Part shown: piece by piece, positions 1 through 9,482 of the stretch
Layout: the number at the start of each line of letters is the position of its first letter
Position numbering within the stretch: the first letter of the stretch is position 1
From: Luteimonas sp. BLCC-B24
Lineage (GTDB): Bacteria; Pseudomonadota; Gammaproteobacteria; Xanthomonadales; Xanthomonadaceae
Direction of reading: 5' to 3'
Assembly: GCF_028550595.1 (NCBI RefSeq)
Contig: NZ_JAQQGN010000001.1
Coordinates: forward strand, 744,001-808,000
DNA: 64,000 nucleotides
Notes under the pieces: model-generated
Seen by the model: only the letters and a program-made list of their open reading frames with translations
The model's database searches: none
What the model was told of the DNA's origin: nothing
Made by a program: the position numbers and the translations under genes

Positions 1-601
1 CGACGAACAGGCGGCTGCGGGTGCCGTCGCGCCAGGTGTCCCAGTGACGCACGAACAGCTGGTCGTAGACCACGCCCGAGGCCGGTGCGTCCTTGCGCTC
101 GGCCAGGCGCGTCCGCGTGCAGGCGAGGTCCGCGCCGCAGTCGGCGAAGGTGTCGGCGCTCAGCGCCACGCGCGTGCCGTCGGGCGAGAGCCGGTAGCTG
201 CCGACGTCGACGGCGACATCGGTGAGCTGACGCGGCGTGCCCCCGGCGAGCGGCATCGAATAGAGCTGCGAGCTGCCGTTCTTGGCGCTGAGGAAATACA
301 GGGTCTGGCCGTCGGGCGACAGCGACGGCGAGTTGACGTTCCAGCCTGCCGGCGTGACCCGGCGCGGCGGCGCCATGTCACGCGTGACCAGATTGCGCGT
401 GTAGATCGCGGTCTCGGCCTTGCTGCCGTCGGCCTCGGCGCTGCGCTGGGCGAACACCAGCTGGCGACCATCGTCCGACAGCACCGGCGAGGACACGCGG
501 TCGATCGAGACGAGGTCGCGGACGTCCAGTCCCCGGGTCTGCGCGGCCAGGGGCAGCGCGGCGAGCAGGCACAGGGGCAACACGGCGAGACGCAGGGACA
601 T
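1..601 (-). CDS. S9 family peptidase (prolyl oligopeptidase type), N-terminal part
   Basis: The gene starts with ATG at 601 and runs off the left edge, so only about 200 N-terminal residues are visible. Residues 1-20 (MSLRLAVLPLCLLAALPLAA) look like a Sec signal peptide, which points to a periplasmic or secreted protein. The rest resembles the beta-propeller of S9 peptidases, with repeated blades of the type SPDGQTLYFLSA and LSPDGTRVALSAD. The catalytic Ser-Asp-His triad would lie outside the window. It follows another S9 peptidase gene on the same strand after a 140-bp gap, so the two may form a peptide-degrading pair. The family call is firm; substrate is unknown. Confidence 0.85.
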   Translation of the reverse strand, partial: MSLRLAVLPLCLLAALPLAAQTRGLDVRDLVSIDRVSSPVLSDDGRQLVFAQRSAEADGSKAETAIYTRNLVTRDMAPPRRVTPAGWNVNSPSLSPDGQTLYFLSAKNGSSQLYSMPLAGGTPRQLTDVAVDVGSYRLSPDGTRVALSADTFADCGADLACTRTRLAERKDAPASGVVYDQLFVRHWDTWRDGTRSRLFV

Positions 602-741
602 GGCGCGGACTCCGGACAAAGAGCCCGAATGGTAGGCCGGGGCCGCGATGCAGGCAAAGCGGCCGGGGCGCGCACGCGTTCAAGGCGCGCGCACCGGCGC
701 GCCCGTACACGGCACGCCGGGTGCGCGGCCACGCGCGTGGC

Positions 742-2706
742 TCACTCCAGGGCGGTGTCGCCGCCCAGATGTCCGGCCAGAAACGCCAGCAACCGCGTAT
801 AGAACGCGCGGCGGTTTTCCGGCTTGTAGAAGCCGTGGCCCTCGTTGGCGACGTAGAGGGTGTCCACCGGGACGCCGGCCGCGCGCAGTGCGCGCTCCAT
901 CCGCCGGGTGTGTTCGACCGGCGCGATCTCGTCCTCGCCACCCGCCACCAGCAGCACCGGCGCCTGGATGCGGTCGGCCAGACGCGTCGGCGAACGGGCC
1001 GAGAGCTGGGCGGTATCGGTGCCGACCCATTCGTCGAGCCAGGTGCGCGCAGACGTCCCACCCCGCCGGTCCTGGGTGCGCATCAGCGGCAGGTCGTAGA
1101 CGCCGACATAGCCCACGGCGCAGCGATACAGATCCGGCTCCCGGGCGACGCCCATCAAGGCAGCGTAGCCGCCGTAGCTGGCGCCGTAGATGCAGATCCG
1201 CTGCGCGTCGGCGTGGCCCTGGGCGACGGCCCAGCGCGTGGCGTCGGTCAGGTCGTCCTGCATCGTGCCGCCCCACTGACGCGCACCGGCTTGGCGGAAC
1301 GCGCGCCCGTAGTTGCCGGAGCCACGGAAGTTCACCTGCAGCACCGCATAGCCCGCCTGGGCCAGCACCTGGGCGTCGGAATCGAACGCCCAGTCATCGA
1401 AGATGCCGAACGGACCGCCGTGCGGCATCACCACCAGCGGCAGCGGCGCATTCCCCGCGGCGGCGGGACGGGTGAGATAGCCGTGCAGCGGCAGGCCGTC
1501 GCGCGCCTGCAGCGAGACCGCTTGCATCGTCGCCATCCGCGCGGGATCGATCCGCGCCCGGCGCGGCAGCACGAAGTCCGCCTGACGGGCGGCGACGTCG
1601 AAGGTGTAGAAACTGCCGGGATCGGTGTCGCTGGTGACCAGCAGCATCTGGGTACCCGCGTCACGCGTGGCCGATGCGACCCGGACGACGTGCCCGGGAA
1701 AGGCGTTTTCCAGCATGCGCATGCGCCTCGCATCATCGCCCGTCTCGTCGAAGAAGGCGGTACGCGGCGGCGCACCCAGATACCGCACGCCGATCGCCGC
1801 GACCGTCCCCGGACGCATGATCAGTTCGGGATCCACGGCCGCATCGCGCGCCAGCTCGCGACGCTCGCCGCTGGCGATCGTCCAGGCGATCACGGCATCC
1901 GGTCCACGCGGCTGTGACACCTGCAGGTAAGCAACCGTATCGTCTTCCGAGAATCCGATCGGCACCTCGACACGACCGCTCTCGCGCTCGTCGTTGATCA
2001 GCTGCCAGTCGGCGCCGCGCCGCTCGCGGTAGTAGAGGCGGCTGATGTTGTCGCCTCGGGCGCCGACCGCGAAACGGATCTCGCCGGTGTGGTCGGCGAG
2101 GAACTGCCCGCGGTAGACCGGCGCGGTCGCGATCGTCGTGCGGCGACCGGTCTGCACGTCCATGCGGTCGACGCGGGTGAGCGGATCCTTCGAGAACGGC
2201 GACACGGCGACCAGCACGTGGCGGGGATCGTCCGGCAGCAGATCGATCGGCCAGGCGTGGACGAACTCCTCCTTCGCCGACGAACGGATATTGGTCCCCA
2301 CGCTGCTCTCGCGCACGCGATAGCCGACCAGCAGCTGCGGCCGGCTGCCATCGACGTTCATCGCGAACAGCTCGCCGGTCGGCAAGGGGAAGTCACGCGC
2401 GCCGAAACGCTCGGCGAGGCCGAACATCAGGCGCTGGTCACCCACCCACCAGAAATCGGCGATGTGCGTATTGCGCGGCAGTTGGTGGCTGCCGACGATC
2501 GTCTGGTCGGAGCGGCGCATGACCGCGACCGCCGATCGCTCGCCCAGCGGCAACGTCGCCGCATAGAACTCCCCGGTCGGCGAAATCTTGATGTCGCGAA
2601 CGCCGTCGTCCTGGACGAACGGCGCCAGATCCACCTGCGCCTGGACGCCTGATGCGACGAAGGCCAGTACACACACGCACACCCATTGCAGTCCCTTGCG
2701 GACCAT
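742..2706 (-). CDS. S9 family peptidase (prolyl oligopeptidase/acylaminoacyl peptidase type), secreted
   Basis: This is a 654-residue serine peptidase of family S9. The chosen start, MVRKGLQWVCVCVLAFVASG, gives a clean signal peptide ending in VQA; an in-frame ATG 60 bases upstream would only add a charged, non-conserved tail. An N-terminal beta-propeller is followed by an alpha/beta hydrolase domain. The nucleophile elbow GASYGGY has its Ser near residue 510. The likely catalytic Asp lies in GGEDEIAPVEH and the His in NEGHGFY close to the C-terminus. VMPHGGPFGIFDDW is the usual oxyanion-region motif. The product probably cleaves short peptides in the periplasm. It lies between the kinase gene and a second S9 gene, all on the minus strand. 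Confidence 0.92.
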   Translation of the reverse strand: MVRKGLQWVCVCVLAFVASGVQAQVDLAPFVQDDGVRDIKISPTGEFYAATLPLGERSAVAVMRRSDQTIVGSHQLPRNTHIADFWWVGDQRLMFGLAERFGARDFPLPTGELFAMNVDGSRPQLLVGYRVRESSVGTNIRSSAKEEFVHAWPIDLLPDDPRHVLVAVSPFSKDPLTRVDRMDVQTGRRTTIATAPVYRGQFLADHTGEIRFAVGARGDNISRLYYRERRGADWQLINDERESGRVEVPIGFSEDDTVAYLQVSQPRGPDAVIAWTIASGERRELARDAAVDPELIMRPGTVAAIGVRYLGAPPRTAFFDETGDDARRMRMLENAFPGHVVRVASATRDAGTQMLLVTSDTDPGSFYTFDVAARQADFVLPRRARIDPARMATMQAVSLQARDGLPLHGYLTRPAAAGNAPLPLVVMPHGGPFGIFDDWAFDSDAQVLAQAGYAVLQVNFRGSGNYGRAFRQAGARQWGGTMQDDLTDATRWAVAQGHADAQRICIYGASYGGYAALMGVAREPDLYRCAVGYVGVYDLPLMRTQDRRGGTSARTWLDEWVGTDTAQLSARSPTRLADRIQAPVLLVAGGEDEIAPVEHTRRMERALRAAGVPVDTLYVANEGHGFYKPENRRAFYTRLLAFLAGHLGGDTALE

Positions 2707-2892
2707 ACACGCTCTCCGGCTGCTGATACCGCGCCTCCGACCGTCGACGACGGCCTCCCCAGACACGGCGCCCGGCCATGGTAGTCAGTGCGCGAGCGTC
2801 CGCAATCAACACGGTCACGGTTCGCGACTACCGGCCGGGCAGCACGACGAGACGCGGTGGCATTGCGGTGTGATGCAGTGATCGCGCCGCGC

Positions 2893-5574
2893 TCAGGCCG
2901 GCTTGCGGGCCCCCTGGATGGCATCGGCCAGCCGCTTCTGCGCGGGCGACCGGTCCTGGGGCGGCGTATGCAGCAGTGGCGCCACATACCGATCGCGGAC
3001 GTCCTGTGCGTCTCCGCCGCGGTCGATGGCATCCATCGCCTCGGACAACCGCCAGGCCGTCTCCACGGTCTTCCAGTCCTGCGCGCCCTGGGCGCCGAGG
3101 CGCCACTGCAGAAGGGTCTCCAGCGAGGCGATCTCCAATGCCCGGTTCCCCGTCTCGCGCGCGATCATTCCGCGGATATCCATCGCATCCTGCGCCGTCG
3201 GGTGCCCCGGACCGAGCACACGTTCCGCTTCGGGTAGCAGACGCTCGAGCAGCGCCAGCGCCTCGGCGGAACGGCCTGCCTGATGCAGGGTGGCGGCATT
3301 GTTGCTGCGTATCGACAAGGTATCGGGATGTCCGGGTCCCAAGACCCGGGTACGCACGTCGATCACCTCGGACTGGAACCGCAGGGCATCGTCGAACCGC
3401 CCCATCTTCGCCAGAAACGAGGCGTTGTTGAGCCGGCTGCGGAGGGTCTGGCCGTGGCTCGGCCCCAGCACACGCATGTTGGCTTCGAGCACTCCGCTGG
3501 CCAGCTTCAACGCTTCCTCGCTCTGCCCGGCTGCATCGAGCATGTTGGCGAGGTTGCCACGCGCCGCCAGCGCGAGGGGATGTTCGCTGCCGAGCCGGCG
3601 TGCGTCGTCGTCGACGATTCCGCGCTGCAGGGCGATCGCACCATCGTGATCACCCGACTGCACACGTGCGATGGCCAGATTCTGCTTGACGGCCCGGGTG
3701 TCCGGATGAAGCGCGCCGAACACACGCACGTGCAAGGGAAGCAGTTCTTCCAGAAGTGCGATCGCCGCAGGCCGCTCACCGATGCGCACCAGCACGATGG
3801 CCAGGCTGTTCGCGATTTCCAGCGTGACTTCGGCATCTTCGCCGACGCGTTCACGGCTGTGCTGCAACAGGGTCTCGAGTTTTGCCCGATGGGCACGCGG
3901 ATCGTCGACGGTTCGCGCAACGGCTTCGTCGAATTCGAACCTCACTCGCAGCGGATCGCGGTCGTCCAGGGTCACGATGTCCTGGCGCAGCTGGTCCTGC
4001 AGCGCCAGCGTCTGGGGTAGATGGTTGCGTCCGGCCAGCAGCAGTTCGGAAATCCGCTGCACGCGTGCACGCAGGGTGGCCGGCGCCCGGTCGCCCAGTA
4101 CAGACGCGCGTGCATCGGCCACCGCGGCGTAGCCGTCTGCTGCGGCGGCATGGAGCGCGAGCGCCTTGCGCACCCGGGCGACCGACTCGCGCAGGTCGGC
4201 GGCGAGCAGCGGTTGATCCGCGAAATCGCGCGCGATCGATGTGTCGGCGCGCTGCAACAGGCTCGTGTCGATCATGCCCCGGGCCAGATCGGCAGGGCCC
4301 AGGAGCGCCAGCATCCGGTCGAATGCCTGCGGATCATCGGGCACGGCGCGCTGCAATTGGTCGCGTACCGCGCCCGATAGCGCCACCCCCATCGACTCGA
4401 TATCGATGTCTTCGAGCATGGACTGCTGGAAGCGCGAGACCGATTCCAGCTGCTTCGCGCGCTCCTCGGCCAGTGCCTGCTGCGCACGCGCACGTTCGAG
4501 CCCGTAGAGAGACATGCCCAGCCCCCCCAACAACGCCAGCAGAACGACGGCAGCGGCAGTGATCCCCGCCCGCTGGCGACGCGCGAATTTCCCCAGGCGA
4601 TACATCCGGCTGGGCGGCACGGCGACCAGCGGCTGTCCATCGAGAAACCGCAGCAGGTCCGCTGCAAGCTCGGTCGCCGAGGCGTAGCGGAGACTGCGGT
4701 CGGGCGCAGTCGCTTTGGCCACGACCCAATCGAGTTCGCGCGTCAGCAGGCGCAGCAGCACGCGCGGATCGAGACCGAGTTCGTCCGCGATGCGTTTCTG
4801 CTCGAGGGGCGGCAGCGCGGCGAATGTCGCCGACGGGCGGTATGCATGCCGCGCCGCGCGCTCGGGCCGGTGTCCGCACAGCAACTCGTGGAGCAGAACA
4901 CCGAGCGAATAGATATCGCTACGGGTGTCGATATCGTGGGGCGTCTCGGCCTGCTCGGGACTCATGTAGGCCGGAGTTCCCATCACCCCGGTGGCGTCGG
5001 AACTGCCGCCGGACATCATCGATGCGATACCGAAGTCGATGATCTTGGGAAGCGCACGTTCGTCGACCTTCGCAACGAGGATGTTGCTCGGCTTGAGATC
5101 GCGGTGCGCCACGCCCTTCTGGTGCGCGTGTTGCACCCCTTCGCAGACCCGTGAGAACAGCCGCAGCCGCGCACGCAATGGCAGCTGCTCCTGGGCGCAG
5201 TAGGCGGTGATGGGCGGTCCTTCGATCAGCTCCATCGCCGAATACGGCCGGCCGTCCGCGGTGGTTCCGGCGTCGAAGATCTGCGCAATCGCCGGATGGC
5301 GCATCTGCGCGAGCAGTTGCCGCTCGATTTCGAAGTGCGACAGGCTGCGGACGTCGAGCCGACGTGTGCGCAGCAGTTTCAACGCGACCGAGCGCCGGAC
5401 GGGCACAGCCTGCTCGGCCACGTAGACCTCGCCCATGCCTCCGCGGCCCAGCATCGAGATCAGGCGATACGGTCCGATCCGCTCGCCCACCATTCCGCCC
5501 GATTCGTCCCGTAACGATGCACAGGGCAGACCGGTGGTCGCATCCTGCCCGTCGTCCTCTCCGTTCCCCGTCAT
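2893..5574 (-). CDS. Membrane-anchored serine/threonine protein kinase with C-terminal TPR domain
   Basis: The product has 893 residues and is a Hanks-type kinase. Visible motifs are the glycine loop GRGGMGEV at 43-50, Lys66 in VALKLL, HRDLKPSN at 158-165, DFG at 180-182 and the activation-segment end GTPAYMSPEQ. A transmembrane helix follows at about 337-358 (ITAAAVVLLALLGGLGMSLY). After it come some 530 residues with tetratricopeptide repeats (for example LEELLPLHVRVFGALHPDT), likely periplasmic. The start at 5574 is preceded by GGGGGA at 7-base spacing; ATG 5592 is an alternative without a good ribosome site. A much longer in-frame extension only overlaps the divergent regulator gene. The neighbouring pilus cluster ends with an FHA gene, so the kinase may act on that machine. 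Confidence 0.9.
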   Translation of the reverse strand: MTGNGEDDGQDATTGLPCASLRDESGGMVGERIGPYRLISMLGRGGMGEVYVAEQAVPVRRSVALKLLRTRRLDVRSLSHFEIERQLLAQMRHPAIAQIFDAGTTADGRPYSAMELIEGPPITAYCAQEQLPLRARLRLFSRVCEGVQHAHQKGVAHRDLKPSNILVAKVDERALPKIIDFGIASMMSGGSSDATGVMGTPAYMSPEQAETPHDIDTRSDIYSLGVLLHELLCGHRPERAARHAYRPSATFAALPPLEQKRIADELGLDPRVLLRLLTRELDWVVAKATAPDRSLRYASATELAADLLRFLDGQPLVAVPPSRMYRLGKFARRQRAGITAAAVVLLALLGGLGMSLYGLERARAQQALAEERAKQLESVSRFQQSMLEDIDIESMGVALSGAVRDQLQRAVPDDPQAFDRMLALLGPADLARGMIDTSLLQRADTSIARDFADQPLLAADLRESVARVRKALALHAAAADGYAAVADARASVLGDRAPATLRARVQRISELLLAGRNHLPQTLALQDQLRQDIVTLDDRDPLRVRFEFDEAVARTVDDPRAHRAKLETLLQHSRERVGEDAEVTLEIANSLAIVLVRIGERPAAIALLEELLPLHVRVFGALHPDTRAVKQNLAIARVQSGDHDGAIALQRGIVDDDARRLGSEHPLALAARGNLANMLDAAGQSEEALKLASGVLEANMRVLGPSHGQTLRSRLNNASFLAKMGRFDDALRFQSEVIDVRTRVLGPGHPDTLSIRSNNAATLHQAGRSAEALALLERLLPEAERVLGPGHPTAQDAMDIRGMIARETGNRALEIASLETLLQWRLGAQGAQDWKTVETAWRLSEAMDAIDRGGDAQDVRDRYVAPLLHTPPQDRSPAQKRLADAIQGARKPA

Positions 5575-5772
5575 CGCGCTGTCCCCCGACATCCCCGGGG
5601 CGAATTCTAACCACCGTCCCGGGCCGGGCGTCGCGTGTTCATTGTCTGCCCCGGGGGATATGCCGTAGGGTGACCGCTTCGCCCGGGGCACCGTGGGCGA
5701 ACTCCGGGCTCGCAACGTGCCGGCTCGCGCACGACCCGTTGCGAACGCGTCTCCACACCAGTACGACCGCCG
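5575..5772. promoter_or_regulatory. Divergent intergenic control region between kinase and SARP-type regulator
   Basis: These 198 bases separate the divergently transcribed kinase and regulator genes and must hold both promoters if neither is read through. A perfect 9-bp inverted repeat, TGCCCCGGG at 5647-5655 and CCCGGGGCA at 5682-5690, is the only clear structure. It could be an operator for the adjacent regulator, but no -35/-10 pair stands out. The regulatory role is inferred from position. Confidence 0.35.
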
Positions 5773-6561
5773 ATGACCCACCCCCGCACCGGGCACGCGA
5801 CGATTCCGCGTCTGCGCCTGCTCGGCATCGCCAGCCTGCCCTCCGCATCGACCGGGATCGATGTCCAGCTGCCATACCGCAAGGGCTGGGCGCTGCTCGG
5901 CTACCTCGCGGTGGAGCGCGGCCGCCGCCATTCTCGCGAACAACTGGCCGGCTTGCTGTGGCCCAATCTCGACGGAGCCGCGTCGCGGACCAATCTCCGT
6001 CAGGTGCTCAGCGCCTTGCAGCGCGCATTCACCGAACTGGGACTGTCGCACCTCTTGCGCGCGGAGAAGAACACGATCGGACTCGTGCCGTCCGATCCAT
6101 GCGACCAGGTGTTCGACATCGATCTGCTCGATCCCTTGATCGTGGAGGAAGGCGACCTGATCGACGTTCTGGTCCAAGGCCCGGGCTGGCACCATCGCGG
6201 CCTGTTCCTCGAAGGCGTCACCGTGACCGACGGCAGCGACTTCGAGGACTGGCTGGCATTCACTCGTCAGCATTACCAGCGCCGCGAACTGCGGCTGATG
6301 TGCCGTCTGCGCGACCGCCTCCGCGCGGACGGCCGTCACGGCGACGCAATCGACCTCGGCTGGCGGATCGTCAAGGCCGACGGCTGGAACGAGGCCCACC
6401 ATCGCGCGCTGATGGTGCTGCTGGCCGAAGAAGGCTCGCGCCACGAGGCCATGCAGGTCTACACCGATCTCGAGCGCGCGTTGCGCCGGCATCTCGACTG
6501 CGCGCCCAGCGCGGAGACCCGCGACCTTCACCGACGCTTGACGGGTCTGCCGACACCCTGA
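5773..6561 (+). CDS. SARP/AfsR-like transcriptional regulator with BTAD domain
   Basis: This 262-residue protein begins with a winged-helix-like segment (residues 12-100) of the type seen in SARP/DnrI regulators. It contains PRLRLLGI, then GWALLGYLAVERGRRHSREQ, then LLWPNLDGAASRTNLRQVLS. The second half (about 150-255) fits the bacterial transcriptional activator domain, an alpha-helical TPR-like fold with EDWLAFTRQHYQRREL and AMQVYTDLERAL. There is no ATPase or receiver domain. It is divergent from the Ser/Thr kinase and 151 bp upstream of the pilin-like cluster on the same strand. Control of that cluster, possibly tuned by the kinase, is plausible but inferred from position. Confidence 0.8.
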   Translation: MTHPRTGHATIPRLRLLGIASLPSASTGIDVQLPYRKGWALLGYLAVERGRRHSREQLAGLLWPNLDGAASRTNLRQVLSALQRAFTELGLSHLLRAEKNTIGLVPSDPCDQVFDIDLLDPLIVEEGDLIDVLVQGPGWHHRGLFLEGVTVTDGSDFEDWLAFTRQHYQRRELRLMCRLRDRLRADGRHGDAIDLGWRIVKADGWNEAHHRALMVLLAEEGSRHEAMQVYTDLERALRRHLDCAPSAETRDLHRRLTGLPTP

Positions 6562-6712
6562 GCGCCCCCGCAATTCCGTCTCCGGTGAATTTTCCCGGCA
6601 TCTGACGGTGTTCTTACGCTGCGCTGACGCAGTACGCACGACGCCCCCCTAGTGTCGGTTCCGCGATCGCCCGGGCCGTCCGGCGCGATCCCGCCATCTC
6701 AGGGGATCCAAC
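6562..6712 (+). promoter_or_regulatory. Leader and probable promoter region of the pilus-like cluster
   Basis: This 151-base gap precedes the first prepilin gene. It ends with a strong ribosome site (AGGGGA at 6701-6706, seven bases before the ATG). A short palindrome TGCGCTGACGCA lies near 6628, and a weak TAGTGT that could serve as a -10 lies near 6651. No confident -35/-10 or -24/-12 promoter could be assigned. It may be where the SARP-type regulator acts. Confidence 0.35.
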
Positions 6713-7510
6713 ATGCAAGCACGACACACCGGCCGCCGGCAGGGCGGTTTCACGCTGGTCGAAATGGCCGTGGTCCTGGTCATCATCGGCGTCATCCTGG
6801 GCGCGGTGATGATCGGCCGCGACGTCCAGCGCAACGCCGAATACACCCGCATCAAGCAGAAGTTCGTCGATCAGTGGGTGGTGTCCTACAACAACTATCA
6901 CCAGCGCCTCGGCGCGCCGATCGGCGACGACCAGAGCGCGCCGCGATTGATGGTCAACGGCTTCAACTACGACGGCGACGGCGACTTCCTCTCCGGCGGC
7001 GAGATGTCGGGCGCAACGCCGCCTGATGCCATCTGCCGCGCCAACGCCGGCCCGAACATGGCGCGCGGGTTCCAGTCCGGGGACGACTTCAATCTGCGTG
7101 ACCTGATGCGCCGAGGCGGCATCACGCTGCCGCCGGGCCGCGGCGACGGCATGGAAGACCGGTACGTCTATCTCGACACCAACGGCAACCCGCAGGAAAT
7201 CCAGATCTGCTTCCAGTGGAACCCGCCTGGCACCGCGTCCGGCTCGGGCAACGTCATGGTGGTGTCCGGCCTGACCCCGGACCTCGCACGCGCGCTCGAC
7301 CAGATGATCGACGGCAAGCCGGACGCCCAGAACGGCGCGTTCCGCCAGGAAGGCATCACCCGCGCCACCGGCACGGACGCCAACAGCCCCGGCGTCGAAT
7401 GGCTCGGCAACAACACGCAGGCCCAGGGTGCGACCAGCAACGACCTCGGTGACAACACGGACACCGAACAGGTGATGACCGTCGTCGCGCACCTCAAGAT
7501 GAACCAGTAA
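6713..7510 (+). CDS. Prepilin-like protein, candidate major pilin or pseudopilin 1
   Basis: The 265-residue product has a class III (prepilin peptidase) signal: 12 residues ending in GG, then FTLVEM with Glu at mature position 5, followed by a hydrophobic helix (AVVLVIIGVILGAVMIG). The globular part contains the acidic turns DGDGDF and DTNGNPQE and ends in KMNQ. It is clearly paralogous to the product of 18519-19229: both share GRDVxR, an F-V-x-x-W-x-x-x-Y block, a GLTPDLA/GMTPELA block and an MNQ C-terminus. It is longer than typical MshA or PilA (about 150-180 residues). It is the first gene of the cluster and would be assembled into a surface or periplasmic fibre after cleavage by a peptidase encoded elsewhere. 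Confidence 0.85.
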   Translation: MQARHTGRRQGGFTLVEMAVVLVIIGVILGAVMIGRDVQRNAEYTRIKQKFVDQWVVSYNNYHQRLGAPIGDDQSAPRLMVNGFNYDGDGDFLSGGEMSGATPPDAICRANAGPNMARGFQSGDDFNLRDLMRRGGITLPPGRGDGMEDRYVYLDTNGNPQEIQICFQWNPPGTASGSGNVMVVSGLTPDLARALDQMIDGKPDAQNGAFRQEGITRATGTDANSPGVEWLGNNTQAQGATSNDLGDNTDTEQVMTVVAHLKMNQ

Positions 7511-7515
7511 GTGTC

Positions 7516-8064
7516 ATGGCCGCCTCGCCCTTCCTCATGCAACTGCGGCAGTCGCGGCGCGCCTCGCTGCTGCTGTTCGGAACGACCCTGCTGGCCCTGA
7601 TCGTCGCCGCCGCGTGGTTCGTCAATGCGCGCTCCAACCTCGCCGAGGCCTATCAGCGCCTGGGCGGCAGCAATCAGCTGCTGTCCGAGGCCCGGGTCCG
7701 CGAGCAGGAGGCACGAATGCGGGTGGATTACGCCGAGTCATCGCTGCGGATGCTGGAAGCGGCACGTGCGCAGGGGCTGTCACCGGAGTTCTGGGGCGAA
7801 CGTCTGATCAACCTGCGGCAGAGCCAGCTCAGCCGCGAGGAAACGCTGCCGATGCTCGACTCGGTGGCGCGATCGCCGGGGCACCTGTTCGGCGCGGACG
7901 CGTTCGAGCTGTCGGTGACCCGGCCCGACGAAGGCCTGTTCGACCCGCCGGTCACGAGCGATCGACAGCCCGCGCCGCTGCTGCTGACCCTGCGCGGCAA
8001 CCTGCTGTTCCGCACCGGCGGCCGCGCCGTCTCCGACTACATCCTCCCGGTGGCCACCCCATGA
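7516..8064 (+). CDS. Inner-membrane assembly protein, GspM/PilO/MshJ-like
   Basis: The 182-residue product has a short cytoplasmic N-terminus, one transmembrane helix at about 19-36 (SLLLFGTTLLALIVAAAWFV), a coiled-coil-like segment (about 40-85) and a small periplasmic domain. This is the architecture of GspM, PilO and MshJ, which pair with GspL/PilN. The family call rests on architecture and on its place directly before a GspL/MshI-like gene, not on a strong sequence motif. It starts five bases after the pilin stop and overlaps the next gene by ATGA. Confidence 0.6.
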   Translation: MAASPFLMQLRQSRRASLLLFGTTLLALIVAAAWFVNARSNLAEAYQRLGGSNQLLSEARVREQEARMRVDYAESSLRMLEAARAQGLSPEFWGERLINLRQSQLSREETLPMLDSVARSPGHLFGADAFELSVTRPDEGLFDPPVTSDRQPAPLLLTLRGNLLFRTGGRAVSDYILPVATP

Positions 8065-9482
8065 CTCCGCTTTTCGTCGTTCATCAGCAGGGCCGGTGGT
8101 TGAGCTTCGATGGTCAGCACGTGGTGCATTCGGACGCGCGCCCGAAATTCGACCGCGCCGCCACCGTGGTCTCCGATTTCGAAGGCGCGGTCAGCAGCGT
8201 GGTCTCGCTCGAGGGCAGTCCGGCACATGCCGTCGCCTTGATCGAAAAGCGGTTGCGCTCGGACGGCATGATCGATACCGACGCCAAGATTCTGATCCAC
8301 AAGACGCGCAGCATCGGTGCCGGTTACCAGACGCTGTTCACCGCGGTTCCGCTGGATCTGTGGCAGCAGACCTACGCCTGGGCCGAGGCCCAACCGGACC
8401 ACTGCCTGCTCATCCCGTCGACCTCGCTGCTGTGGAAGGCGGTGACATCTGGCCACGGCGTAGTGCTGCAGGCGGGCCGCCAGCTCAGCGTGCTCGCGCT
8501 GCACGGGCACGACATGCTTTACCGCACCACCCTGGCCTACAGCGACGACCCCCAGGATCTCGCGATGGCCGCTGGCGCGATGGCCGACCAGCTCGCCGAA
8601 GATCTGGCCGCGCTCGAGGACACCATGCATCCGCTGACCCTGCAGTGGTGCCCGGTGCTGGTCGCCCGCCCCGACGACGACGCCCCTTGGACGGACGACA
8701 TGCTGCGTGAGGTGTTCTCTGCGCGCAGCGGCCTGCAGGTCACCACCGTGCCGCTGCGGCGCGTGCTCGACGCCCAGGGTCGCGAGTACCGCAGTGGTGC
8801 CGCCTGGATGGCGTCGGCGTGCGGGCCATCGATCGCGGTCAATCCGGCCGCGACGCGCGCTGCCTACCTGGCAGAACGCGTGCTGCCCTACGCGAGCGCC
8901 GCCTCGCTGGTGTTCGCGCTGGTGCTCGGCACCCTGGGCGCGCGCTGGGCGCTGAGCGCCAGTGAAGCCGAGGCGCGTGCGGACCAGTTGAATGCGGAGG
9001 TATCGCAGATCGAATCGCGTATCGAGGCGATGCGCGAGAAGGAGCGTCTGCCCGACGGGCACACCGCCGCACTGGCCTTCGTCGAGCGCGCCGCGCGTAT
9101 CCAGGCCGGGGCCGACCCGGCCGACAGCCTGGCCCGCGTGCGCGATGCCGCCGCTGGCGAGGTGCGCATCCTGCGCCTGCGGATCGACGAGGCCAAGCCC
9201 GCGGCGCCCGCCCGCGGCAATCGCCGGCAGTCGAGGAACACCGACACGTCGGCCGCGACGGCAGATGTCCACACCCTGCGCGTGGACGGCGTCGTGGACC
9301 CCGGACGCGGCACACCCGGCATGCAGCTGGCCAATTTCGTGGCCCGGTTGCGCATGGCCGGTTACGACCCGCAGCCCGTCGATCCCCTGGGCGGCGGCGG
9401 TAACGGCAACCGAGGCAGCGGCGGCAGCTTTTCCTACCTGCTGACCCGCCCGACCGAGCAGCCGCAGGACACACGCTCATGA
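8061..9482 (+). CDS. GspL/MshI-like (PilM-PilN type) inner-membrane assembly protein
   Basis: This is a 473-residue bitopic protein. About 270 cytoplasmic residues (MTPLFVVHQQGRWLSFDGQH...) fit the position of the actin-like domain of GspL/PilM. A transmembrane helix follows near 278-298 (ASLVFALVLGTLGARWAL), then a coiled coil (AEARADQLNAEVSQIESRIE) and a periplasmic ferredoxin-like part. A Gly/Asn/Ser linker (GGGGNGNRGSGG) lies near the end. In pilus and type II systems this subunit links the cytoplasmic ATPase to the periplasmic parts. The start at 8061 gives an ATGA overlap with the preceding gene; the open frame extends further upstream only as a shadow of that gene. The sequence is divergent, so subunit assignment is moderate. 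Confidence 0.6.
   Translation: MTPLFVVHQQGRWLSFDGQHVVHSDARPKFDRAATVVSDFEGAVSSVVSLEGSPAHAVALIEKRLRSDGMIDTDAKILIHKTRSIGAGYQTLFTAVPLDLWQQTYAWAEAQPDHCLLIPSTSLLWKAVTSGHGVVLQAGRQLSVLALHGHDMLYRTTLAYSDDPQDLAMAAGAMADQLAEDLAALEDTMHPLTLQWCPVLVARPDDDAPWTDDMLREVFSARSGLQVTTVPLRRVLDAQGREYRSGAAWMASACGPSIAVNPAATRAAYLAERVLPYASAASLVFALVLGTLGARWALSASEAEARADQLNAEVSQIESRIEAMREKERLPDGHTAALAFVERAARIQAGADPADSLARVRDAAAGEVRILRLRIDEAKPAAPARGNRRQSRNTDTSAATADVHTLRVDGVVDPGRGTPGMQLANFVARLRMAGYDPQPVDPLGGGGNGNRGSGGSFSYLLTRPTEQPQDTRS

Noticed and set aside
742-1917. Long plus-strand frames opposite the S9 peptidase
   Set aside because: Composition is typical of antisense frames in high-GC DNA, and the minus-strand gene has full catalytic motifs.
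5593-6639. In-frame upstream extension of the kinase frame on the minus strand to 6639
   Set aside because: It lies antisense to the well-supported SARP-type regulator and has no domain; the ribosome site and domain start support 5574.
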